A stretch of DNA of 41,782 nt from an uncultured Lewinella sp. Its GTDB lineage: Bacteria > Bacteroidota > Bacteroidia > Chitinophagales > Saprospiraceae. Below are positions 17,921 to 24,742 of this stretch, piece after piece. A program made the translations under genes and the position numbers. How positions within the stretch are numbered: position 1 is the stretch's first letter; each line of letters starts with the position of its first letter. The stretch lies in contig CALMYQ010000136.1 of the NCBI GenBank assembly GCA_937873655.1, positions 1-41,782 of the forward strand, given 5' to 3'. Under the pieces are notes generated by a model. The model searched no databases. It was not told the DNA's origin and saw only the letters and a list, made by a program, of their open reading frames with translations.

Positions 17921-19027
17921 ATGAAAAAAACGATCTGGAAAAACCTGGCTTCCGCCGCAGCTGTCCTGGCCGGAATAAGCCTTCTGGTTACGGCATGCCT
18001 GGATGAAATCGACCTTGGGCCCAAGGGCGTGGAGTATAAACGCATGGTCATTCTGGGTAAGGTGGTGAAGGGGTCGCCGTCCCGGGTATCCGTTTTTGTG
18101 ACGGAGACCTTTGATTTTGAGGACCGGCAAATCCCCAGGGCCATCACCGGCGCCCAGGTGGTGATGATGGACGACAGCGGCCGGTCGGTTTCCCTGGAAC
18201 CCGGGGATCCCGGGATCTACCAACTTGAGATTGCGGACAACGATCCCGGTTTTCAATTGGAGGTCGGCCGGTCCTATCACCTGAAGGTGACCACGGAAAA
18301 GGGTAAGCAGTATATTTCCTCGCCCGAGCCTTTGCTGGACGTGCCGGAAGCGGCTGCGCTGGAAGTCGGCAAGATCACCAAGCTGGAACCCGACGCGATC
18401 GGCGGGTATTCGCCGGTTGATTACCTGTCGTTTGAGGTGACCACACCGCTGGTGGTATCCGGCGCTGTGGAAAGGGCGAGGCTTCGTTGGGAGGTCGAAG
18501 AAACGTACAAACTGACGGATACTCCGATAAATGGAGCGGAACCCAAGACCTGCTATCTGACGGTTGCCCAGAATGCCTCCGCTGTGCGCATTTTCAACGG
18601 TACCGAGCTTTTTTCGGATGAATTGCCGGGGTATCCGGTCTATGAAACGGCTCCGAATTACCGGTTCCACGAGGGATATTATTTGAACCTGATACAGGAA
18701 TCGCTCAGTTCGGGCGCCTACGAATACTGGCGGCAAACGCAGGAATTGCTGAACCGGACGGGGAGCATGTTCGAATCGCCGGTGGGTAAGGTGCAAAGCA
18801 ATTTCAAGAGCTTGGATGACGAGACGGAGGACGTATTCGGTTACTTTTACGCTACCCGGCAGGATACGATCCGGTTGTACGTCAGGCCGGAAATCGCCGG
18901 CTCGCCGCCTTCGCTTTGTCCGCCCAGCGTACCGGCAGGCGGGCGCCCCTGTCCGATCGCGGTCTGTTGCAACTGCCTCGACCAGGCCAACAGTTCGACC
19001 GCCAAACCCTGGTACTGGATAGAATAA
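17921..19027 (+). CDS. DUF4249 family lipoprotein
   Basis: The product is 368 aa with a lipoprotein signal ending L-V-T-A-C (Cys26). The N-terminal beta-sandwich (G-A-Q-V-V-M-M-D-D...Y-H-L-K-V-T-T-E-K-G-K-Q-Y) and the C-terminal Cys motif (V-C-C-N-C-L) followed by S-S-T-A-K-P-W-Y-W are typical of DUF4249. These surface lipoproteins are regularly encoded next to TonB receptors and probably help capture the ligand; the biochemical role is not established. It starts 44 bases after the receptor gene. A REP-like palindrome at 18921-18945 is translated in frame close to the C-terminus and seems to add several Pro/Gly/Ala residues. Confidence 0.88.
   Translation: MKKTIWKNLASAAAVLAGISLLVTACLDEIDLGPKGVEYKRMVILGKVVKGSPSRVSVFVTETFDFEDRQIPRAITGAQVVMMDDSGRSVSLEPGDPGIYQLEIADNDPGFQLEVGRSYHLKVTTEKGKQYISSPEPLLDVPEAAALEVGKITKLEPDAIGGYSPVDYLSFEVTTPLVVSGAVERARLRWEVEETYKLTDTPINGAEPKTCYLTVAQNASAVRIFNGTELFSDELPGYPVYETAPNYRFHEGYYLNLIQESLSSGAYEYWRQTQELLNRTGSMFESPVGKVQSNFKSLDDETEDVFGYFYATRQDTIRLYVRPEIAGSPPSLCPPSVPAGGRPCPIAVCCNCLDQANSSTAKPWYWIE
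18921..18945. repeat. REP-like palindrome inside the DUF4249 gene
   Basis: CGCCC...GGGCG arms enclose the core GTACCGGCAGG, matching the core of the palindrome in the IS transposase. In another frame it would read P-A-Y-R-Q-A-G, a typical translation of Bacteroidota REP elements. Here it keeps the host frame open. Confidence 0.45.
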
Positions 19028-19080
19028 ACCCTTACCCAATTTAACATCGCCTTACGGGTGCGAATTTAAAAATAAGTCCT

Positions 19081-20763
19081 ATGCGTCATTTTTCCAAGTG
19101 GGTCTTTGTGTTGTTACTGGGTTTGTTTCCGGCGCTGAATCCGATTTCAGCCCAGGTTGTGACTCGCGACCAGTGTTTGCTGCATCTCGACAAGTCCTTT
19201 TACGTTTCGGGGGAAATCGCGTGGTATAAGTTGTACCTGCCGGCATTTTTCAGGGATAAAGAACTGTCGGTCCGGGTATCTGTAACGGATCAGGCCGGGC
19301 AGATCATCCGGAGCCATTACCTGAAAACCGATGGGAAGGCCTATGTCGAAGGTTATTATAAAGTGCCCTTCGACGTGGTCACCGGGATGTATCACCTCGT
19401 TTTTGAGGGCTCTGACAAGACTGCGAGGAAATTCGAACGCCTGGCGGAAACGGCCGTACCCATGATCAGCGATCTCGGGGGCGCATCATCACCGGTTGCC
19501 GGCGGGCCGGTTGAGCAGAAGCCCGCCTCCCCGGCCGGCAATTTGCAAATTGAAATAACCCTCCCGGCGGATACTTTCCTTTGCCGGGATCAGATCCAGC
19601 CCCGCATTGCGGTCAGGGATCAGAACGGCAGGCCTGTAAAAGCGGATATCTCCGTGGCGGTTACGGATTGGGAACTATGCGGTCCCAAAGCGTTCGGGCG
19701 GTCGAATATCGGGGTTACATCCGGTTTGGATCCCGGACTGGCCGGCCGGTTGACCAATGCGCTCTATTACCGCGGGCAATGGCTCAACGGGGAAGGAAAA
19801 CCGGCTGCGGCGAAGGTGGCCGGGGCATTTTCGGCCGAGGATCAAAAACTGTTCTATACCAACACTGACGCCGCGGGCACCCTGTTCCTGGAGCTGCCGG
19901 ATTTTTATGGCAACAAGCCGGTGCAATTCCTGGGCTGGGAAAAGGAGAATACGGATATCTCCGTTCGGATGGACGGCACGCTGAGGGTGAACCAGGAAAC
20001 CTCCCCGGCACTGTCGCCTGAGATGGCAGAGTACCTCCGGCTCAGCGCCGGGCGCAAGAAAATTTTCCAATACTATAAAATGCTGGAAACAGGGCTTTCA
20101 GTGGAATTCCCGGAAACCAAACCGGGTGAACTGAAACCGGATATGAAGGTTTATCCGAAGGAGTTCAAATCCTTTCCAAACGTGGCCACATTCTTCCGGG
20201 AGGTCTTGCGCCCCATCACGTTCACCCTCAAAAAGGACGGCGCCTACGACGCCCGCATCTACAACGACCAGATCCAGGGGCTGGATGAGTACTATCCGGA
20301 AAAACCGCTTTTTATTGTCGATAACAAGATCACGCGGGACGTCGATTTTGTAGCCAAAATGGACCTCAGCCTGGTGGAGCGGGTCGATCTGTTCTTTCGG
20401 TTCCAGACCCTCCGGGGGCAGTTCAATGTGCTGGGCAGCAACGGCGTGGCCAGGATCATCACCAGCGCCGACGATATAGCGGTTCCGGATGCGGAAGAGG
20501 AAGACATTTTTACAGTTTCCGGCTTGCAGCCCGAAGCGGCGTTCCCGGCTTTTGACCCCTCCTCCATGGCGGCGCACCAACCTTTCTTCCGGCCGCAGTT
20601 GTACTGGAATCCCCATGTCGAGACGGACAATCAGGGGAAGGCCAGCTTTTCGTTTTATCAGTCGGACGAGGTCAGCAGGTTCCGGATCCAGGTGGTAGCT
20701 CACGGCGAGAATGGGGAGTATGGCATAGCAGAGCGGGTTTATTGGGTTCGGATGGAGCGGTGA
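19081..20763 (+). CDS. Exported MG2 (alpha-2-macroglobulin-like) domain protein
   Basis: The product is 560 aa with a Sec signal (to I-S-A-Q). The start of the mature part, L-H-L-D-K-S-F-Y-V-S-G-E-I-A-W-Y-K, is the MG2-type domain of alpha-2-macroglobulin relatives. The middle has further Ig-like segments (Q-P-R-I-A-V-R-D-Q-N-G-R-P-V-K-A). A C-terminal block (Y-W-N-P-H-V-E-T-D-N-Q-G-K-A-S-F-S-F) resembles the macroglobulin-like domain of related Bacteroidota proteins. No thioester motif or protease-bait region is visible, so it is not a full macroglobulin. It lies 53 bases after the DUF4249 gene and probably works with the receptor at the cell surface or in the periplasm. Confidence 0.8.
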   Translation: MRHFSKWVFVLLLGLFPALNPISAQVVTRDQCLLHLDKSFYVSGEIAWYKLYLPAFFRDKELSVRVSVTDQAGQIIRSHYLKTDGKAYVEGYYKVPFDVVTGMYHLVFEGSDKTARKFERLAETAVPMISDLGGASSPVAGGPVEQKPASPAGNLQIEITLPADTFLCRDQIQPRIAVRDQNGRPVKADISVAVTDWELCGPKAFGRSNIGVTSGLDPGLAGRLTNALYYRGQWLNGEGKPAAAKVAGAFSAEDQKLFYTNTDAAGTLFLELPDFYGNKPVQFLGWEKENTDISVRMDGTLRVNQETSPALSPEMAEYLRLSAGRKKIFQYYKMLETGLSVEFPETKPGELKPDMKVYPKEFKSFPNVATFFREVLRPITFTLKKDGAYDARIYNDQIQGLDEYYPEKPLFIVDNKITRDVDFVAKMDLSLVERVDLFFRFQTLRGQFNVLGSNGVARIITSADDIAVPDAEEEDIFTVSGLQPEAAFPAFDPSSMAAHQPFFRPQLYWNPHVETDNQGKASFSFYQSDEVSRFRIQVVAHGENGEYGIAERVYWVRMER

Positions 20764-20882
20764 AATAAACAGAGTGGGAGACTTGGAGAACTGGAGCGTG
20801 ATCGGGTAGTAATCTGACGCCAATTCCGCGATGTCAATGCCTTTGTACAATAACTCCAACAATAATCTGCATTCAGGCTATG

Positions 20883-20940
20883 GTCAACCGGAGACATCCT
20901 GAATTTCCATAATGATCTGGTTCGGATGTCTCCGGTTGAC
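20883..20940. terminator. Perfect 17-bp inverted repeat between convergent genes
   Basis: The arms 20883-20899 (GTCAACCGGAGACATCC) and 20924-20940 (its exact reverse complement) are separated by 24 bases. It lies between two converging genes, so a two-way transcription stop is the simplest role. There is no T-run after either arm, so it is not a standard intrinsic terminator. The rest of 20764-20961 holds no ORF I can support. Confidence 0.45.
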
Positions 20941-20961
20941 AGCGGAAAAACCGACCTTCAT

Positions 20962-21630
20962 TTAGAGGCCGGATTTCAGGATCTTTTCCGCTTTAAAGGC
21001 AGCATACGAAATATATTGATTGTCACCGGACGAGGATTGGATTGACCGGAACAATTCATTGTAAAACCCGGACCATTTTTCAGCGGTTTCCGGGCTGAGG
21101 AAGGGTTTCGCCCGCTGAAAGGATGTGGCCACCAAAACCAATTCCACTTTTGAACCCGATTTTTGCAAGTAGTCCAGGTAGTAAATGGTAGCTTCGGCGA
21201 CGGATTGGTTAATGGGCACCTGGTTAAGATATTTGTCCAGTACGATAAATGCAATCGTCTCCAGGTTGGATAATTTTGCCCGCGGATCCAGATTTTCATC
21301 CATTCCTTCAAGTGTTTTTATGGCCTCAAGATGAATCCCTTCCCAATTCTCCTCAGGGTGATGGTAATTGAAACGAGATAAATTGGAAGCCAGAAACCTT
21401 CCGGAAAATACGGCATCGTAAAACTGCGGGTCTTTTTCAGTCATCTGGTATCTCAGGTCATCCGGGCCCTTTCGGAGTTCAGCCCCGAAGTCCGTATCAG
21501 CAGAAGGATTTACTGATTCTCCGCGGGTGAAAGCGGCAACTTTGGGATCTTCCTCCTCCGAAACCTGATTAACGGCGCATCCGGTGATCCATAACGTCAG
21601 AACCAGCAGCAAAAAGTAAGGTGTTTTCAT
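20962..21630 (-). CDS. Lipoprotein of unknown function
   Basis: The product is 222 aa with a clear lipobox W-I-T-G-C (Cys18). The rest is mostly helical with no catalytic motif I recognise. Its helical repeats (A-K-L-S-N-L-E-T-I-A-F-I-V-L-D-K and T-I-Y-Y-L-D-Y-L-Q-K) could be TPR/HEAT-like but are too short to call. It is the last gene of a minus-strand group of exported proteins, 33 bases after the Cys-rich protein gene, and probably co-transcribed with it. Confidence 0.75.
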   Translation of the reverse strand: MKTPYFLLLVLTLWITGCAVNQVSEEEDPKVAAFTRGESVNPSADTDFGAELRKGPDDLRYQMTEKDPQFYDAVFSGRFLASNLSRFNYHHPEENWEGIHLEAIKTLEGMDENLDPRAKLSNLETIAFIVLDKYLNQVPINQSVAEATIYYLDYLQKSGSKVELVLVATSFQRAKPFLSPETAEKWSGFYNELFRSIQSSSGDNQYISYAAFKAEKILKSGL

Positions 21631-21663
21631 GTCTGAAAATATAGTAAATAAAGGAAATAGGGT

Positions 21664-21963
21664 TTAACCGCAGGCATTGCAATCACAGCCGAGCGCAGCC
21701 GCATTCATGCCCACCCAACCCGGTTCGCTTTCATGAGTGTTGTAATCGAAAACAGGACCCCAAGGCCCCATACCGTAAAAGTGAAAGGATTCAAATACCG
21801 TCACCTTGCAATTGCAATCAACCTCATAGGTAAGGTACCAGGTACTGCAATTGGCTGCACAGGCGCCGGAGCATTCAAGTGAGTAACGGGCCGCATCAAC
21901 TGCATATGGAAGGATAAAGAAGATCAGCGGCAGCAAGGCAAGTCTGAATAATTTTAATTTCAT
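21664..21963 (-). CDS. Small secreted protein with eight cysteines
   Basis: The product is 99 aa. A Sec signal of about 24 residues (ending A-V-D-A) leaves a mature protein of about 75 residues. Its cysteines fall in two clusters, L-E-C-S-G-A-C-A-A-N-C with D-C-N-C, and G-C-D-C-N-A-C-G at the very end. This even number fits a disulfide-knotted or metal-binding extracellular peptide. A Gly/Pro/Trp-rich loop lies between the clusters. I do not recognise the family. It lies between two exported-protein genes on the same strand; a function as toxin, bacteriocin-like peptide or metal binder would be speculation. Confidence 0.7.
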   Translation of the reverse strand: MKLKLFRLALLPLIFFILPYAVDAARYSLECSGACAANCSTWYLTYEVDCNCKVTVFESFHFYGMGPWGPVFDYNTHESEPGWVGMNAAALGCDCNACG

Positions 21964-22017
21964 AAGATAAAATTTAAATATGTAAAAATAGTTATTAAAA
22001 AACCTGATCTATTGTAT

Positions 22018-22034
22018 CGCTTCATCGTGAAGCG
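22018..22034. other. Short hairpin between exported-protein genes
   Basis: CGCTTCA-TCG-TGAAGCG is a perfect 7-bp stem with a 3-base loop in the 172-base gap upstream of the Cys-rich gene. A weaker stem with a T-run (AAAAGCCC-AGA-GGGATTTTT, 22040-22059) lies beside it. Either could end or weaken transcription; no role is shown. Confidence 0.35.
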
Positions 22035-22079
22035 GATTGAAAAGCCCAGAGGGATTTTTCAGCCTATCTGAAATGGCCG

Positions 22080-22154
22080 TTATTGTTTTATGAACGATTT
22101 TTGAACGGCTGGATTCTCTTCATCCCAAATGCTGATCAGGTAGTATACCTGGCT
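22080..22154 (-). pseudogene. Possible out-of-frame C-terminal remnant
   Basis: In another frame overlapping the end of the 373-aa gene, 25 codons read into a plausible C-terminus (Y-Y-L-I-S-I-W-D-E-E-N-P-A-V-Q-K-S-F-I-K-Q, stop at 22080). A small indel near 22140-22150 could have split it from the gene upstream. Too short for a firm call. Confidence 0.25.
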
Positions 22155-23257
22155 GAATCATCAAAGCCGGTCCTGTCCGATCCAGGGGTATAAAAACGTG
22201 CGGATTGGTAGGGCGCAATGGTTGTAAGATTTCCTGTAACACTAAATTGATGCCGCTCCATAAAAGAAGTCACGGTACTTGCCGAGGTGCTTTTGCCCCC
22301 ACCTACCAAAAAATCGAGTATTTGCAAGCCCAATCCAATGAAAGGAACATTGTCCAGAAAATCTGGAATGGCGCCTATAATCGGACTATTGGTGGGCGTG
22401 ACCAAAGGGGCGAGTATATTCGTCACTTCATTTTGAAAAGCAGCCAGGTTCTTGTAGGTCTTTTGCCCTTTTTCTGTAAGGGATGATACGGATTGAAAAA
22501 TTGCATTGATATCCCCAATAGCCTCAATAAATCCGTTTTGGTTCGTGATTTCTCCGCCGGACATTAACGGGGTGGTTATGGATGTTCCTTCAATTGTCAG
22601 GTCTACGCTACTGACGCTTACCAGAAAGGGTTTTACTTCAAATTCTGTAGCATGATTGCAGGAACATGGGTCAAAAGCTGTAGCAAATTCGGCAATAACC
22701 CAGGTGCCCACCGATTCTTCGTATGCATTATGTCTTTCTACACTCAGTCCCTTATCAAATGCATCAAGGGCATGGGCAGGAGAATTGATGTTTTCAAAAA
22801 CCGCTGAATTTTTAGGAGGTAGAATTGAACCATGTTTGATTTTTAGCATAGCTGAGTTATAAGTATTGCCTTCATTTGCCGTAAGCCAAAAGAAAAACCG
22901 GGCTAACCCGTCATAGCGGTTGTACAAGGCAAATGACGGCTCCGCAACGCCGATGCTTTGAGTACCAAAGTTGACATACAGCAATTCCCAACCGTCCTCT
23001 ACCTGATAATCCTTTATTACAGGCGCCGATAAATGGTCCACATTTCCCTGACCAGAAAAATTAATTGTATAAAAAGGTGAAGGGGCAATGACCGGGACAA
23101 TCTGCGAATTATCCTCTATTACATGCAAAAGGAAAGTGGGTTGCTGCCAGTTAAACTGGTTGATTGTACTCCCCAAAGGAGTATTTGGCGTACATTGTGA
23201 CTGGAGATCTGAGAGAAAAAGGAGGGATAAACTTAAGGTTAAGTATAGATATTTCAT
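22136..23257 (-). CDS. Large secreted protein of unknown function, possibly shortened
   Basis: The product is 373 aa with a Sec signal to about residue 21 (L-Q-S-Q). The mature part is beta-rich in its first half, followed by a helical section rich in Phe and Leu (F-L-D-N-V-P-F-I-G-L-G-L-Q-I-L-D-F-L) and a late beta segment. One Cys pair (P-C-S-C) lies near residue 195. No family was recognised. It starts 2 bases after the lipoprotein gene at 23260-24054, so the two are almost certainly co-transcribed. The ending D-D-S-A-R-Y-T-T is abrupt, and a better C-terminus exists in another frame just downstream, which suggests a frameshift. Confidence 0.72.
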   Translation of the reverse strand: MKYLYLTLSLSLLFLSDLQSQCTPNTPLGSTINQFNWQQPTFLLHVIEDNSQIVPVIAPSPFYTINFSGQGNVDHLSAPVIKDYQVEDGWELLYVNFGTQSIGVAEPSFALYNRYDGLARFFFWLTANEGNTYNSAMLKIKHGSILPPKNSAVFENINSPAHALDAFDKGLSVERHNAYEESVGTWVIAEFATAFDPCSCNHATEFEVKPFLVSVSSVDLTIEGTSITTPLMSGGEITNQNGFIEAIGDINAIFQSVSSLTEKGQKTYKNLAAFQNEVTNILAPLVTPTNSPIIGAIPDFLDNVPFIGLGLQILDFLVGGGKSTSASTVTSFMERHQFSVTGNLTTIAPYQSARFYTPGSDRTGFDDSARYTT

Positions 23258-23259
23258 TA

Positions 23260-24054
23260 CTATTTAATTTTAGTTCCTAAAAATTTTTTATTTTTCCGGA
23301 TACCGTCAATTTCAAGGGAGTAATCTACCATAAAGGTCAAGTTGTCCCCTTGCAGTATGCCAGTGCCGCAAGCTTTACCACATTTGGAATCACCAGTTGC
23401 AAATAGAAAACTTCGATTGGATATTACTAAATCCTCTATTAGGCTTGGACAATCTTTGGGCAAATTAATTACCCCAATAACTGGGGCAATTCCCAAAATT
23501 TCAAGCGTAAATGTATCAGAGGGAGCATCCTCATTTGCGCCAAAATAACGGCCGATTATTGGCGGCGCAGTGTCGGCCGATGAATTATGACTATTCCAAG
23601 AATACAGGTGCACGGTTTTGGTCAGGCTGTCTGTCCTTTCTTCCTCCGTCAGGCAGCCGTACGGATCGTCTTTGGATACGACCAGGGTAACGGGAATATC
23701 GCCTGTACCGTTGATGCCGAAATCGAGGCTGAATGATTGTTCGGTCCAGGTCCTGGCGTCCGTACCCACTTTCCAGGTATAGGTATCGTTTTCGTGTTTC
23801 GCTCTGAAAATGAGATCGTTTGGAACAAAAAGAGAGTCGACTTCGGTAATTAAACCGAATAATTCACCATCGCAAACCCATCCGGTCAAAGAATCCAGGA
23901 TCATAAAATCCGCATCGGCCGGTTCATACGACAGACAAGGGTCGTAATTGGGGCAGTTCATATCCGTGGGGTCGTCGCAGCTTTCCTTGCAGCGGGACAT
24001 CAGTAGCATGCCGGCCAGGCATAAAAGAATTAAACAGGATCCGGTTTTTTTCAT
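23260..24054 (-). CDS. Exported Cys-rich protein with PKD-like domain, unknown function
   Basis: The product is 264 aa. A hydrophobic signal runs to Cys22 in L-L-M-S-R-C; Arg before the Cys makes this a poor lipobox, so lipidation is uncertain. The early mature part has C-D-D-P...M-N-C-P-N-Y-D-P-C, then a beta-sandwich (F-R-A-K-H-E-N-D-T-Y-T-W-K-V-G-T-D) resembling PKD-type domains. The second half has D-S-K-C-G-K-A-C-G-T-G near the end. It is the first gene of the minus-strand group and is followed after 2 bases by the 373-aa protein gene. Confidence 0.7.
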   Translation of the reverse strand: MKKTGSCLILLCLAGMLLMSRCKESCDDPTDMNCPNYDPCLSYEPADADFMILDSLTGWVCDGELFGLITEVDSLFVPNDLIFRAKHENDTYTWKVGTDARTWTEQSFSLDFGINGTGDIPVTLVVSKDDPYGCLTEEERTDSLTKTVHLYSWNSHNSSADTAPPIIGRYFGANEDAPSDTFTLEILGIAPVIGVINLPKDCPSLIEDLVISNRSFLFATGDSKCGKACGTGILQGDNLTFMVDYSLEIDGIRKNKKFLGTKIK

Positions 24055-24190
24055 ACAGGGCAGTCTTTGGTTTTTTTTCAGATTAGCTCAATAAAAGTTT
24101 TGCGTAAATTATCACTGAACTATTATGCCGGGAAAAACTGTTATCATTATAAATTTATTCCATTTTTTATTGTTATTTTTTGTAAAATCC

Positions 24191-24236
24191 AATTTGCACC
24201 AATTTGCACCAATTTGCACCAATTTGCACCAATTTG
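24191..24236. repeat. 10-bp tandem repeat in a 438-base gap
   Basis: AATTTGCACC occurs four times, followed by AATTTG. It sits in the gap 24055-24492 between divergent genes, which otherwise contains only promoter-like AT-rich DNA and no supported gene. Repeat number could vary between strains by slippage. Confidence 0.8.
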
Positions 24237-24384
24237 AATTATACCTGATTTTTTGCAAGCGTGATAAAGAGCGTCTGAACGCCCTCCTTCATTGCAGGTC
24301 CCTGCGAATGAAAGCGTTGGAAGGAACAAAAGCGATCTTTGATTTCGGCTCCGGCGGGGATGGTGCATATTTATAGTTTTATAG

Positions 24385-24392
24385 TATATTTG
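24385..24392 (+). promoter_or_regulatory. TAnnTTTG -7 element for the mini-HTH gene
   Basis: TATATTTG matches the Bacteroidota -7 consensus and lies 100 bases before the HTH ATG. No good -33 TTG is present at the right distance. Confidence 0.3.
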
Positions 24393-24492
24393 CCTACGTT
24401 CACTATCGAAATAACCTGAAAACTTGCCTTACGGCGATCAGTGGGTTTTCAGGGAAATAACGCGCCTGAAATGCTGAAATAAAACACCTCCT

Positions 24493-24678
24493 ATGGCATC
24501 TGAAAACTCCTCCAGGTTCATGACCCGCTCCGAGCTTGCGGAAGCGCTGGGTATCAGCCGATGGACACTGGCCCGCAGGCTTAAAGAAAAAGGAATTAAA
24601 CTGCCCAAGGGGTTGCTGGAGCCGCAGGTTATCGAAGCAGTATTTTTGGCATTCGGAATAAAGCCGCCGGAAGAGTAG
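24493..24678 (+). CDS. Very small helix-turn-helix protein
   Basis: The product is 61 aa. Residues about 9-40 form a clear HTH (M-T-R-S-E-L-A-E-A-L-G-I-S-R-W-T-L-A-R-R-L-K), similar to the Fis-type or excisionase-like short DNA-binding domains of Bacteroidota, with about 20 further residues and no other domain. It probably binds DNA as a dimer. It is convergent with the AddB-like nuclease gene (64-base gap) and has a long, repeat-carrying upstream region. Whether it regulates the nuclease is unknown. Confidence 0.7.
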   Translation: MASENSSRFMTRSELAEALGISRWTLARRLKEKGIKLPKGLLEPQVIEAVFLAFGIKPPEE

Positions 24679-24742
24679 TTGCTCCGAAAAACCCGGATTG
24701 CTAAGCCCGCAGGGATTGACAAGCCTTAGAGGGGGAACAGTC

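Noticed and set aside
17768..19039. Long minus-strand ORF (423 codons) opposite the receptor and DUF4249 genes
   Set aside because: It is antisense to two clear genes in GC-rich DNA and its protein is low in recognisable motifs; other long antisense frames (15405-16427, 16653-17663, 25049-25981, 37755-38684) were left out for the same reason.
24125..24376. 83-aa plus-strand ORF across the 10-bp repeat
   Set aside because: Much of it is translation of the repeat, composition changes halfway, and there is no family signal.
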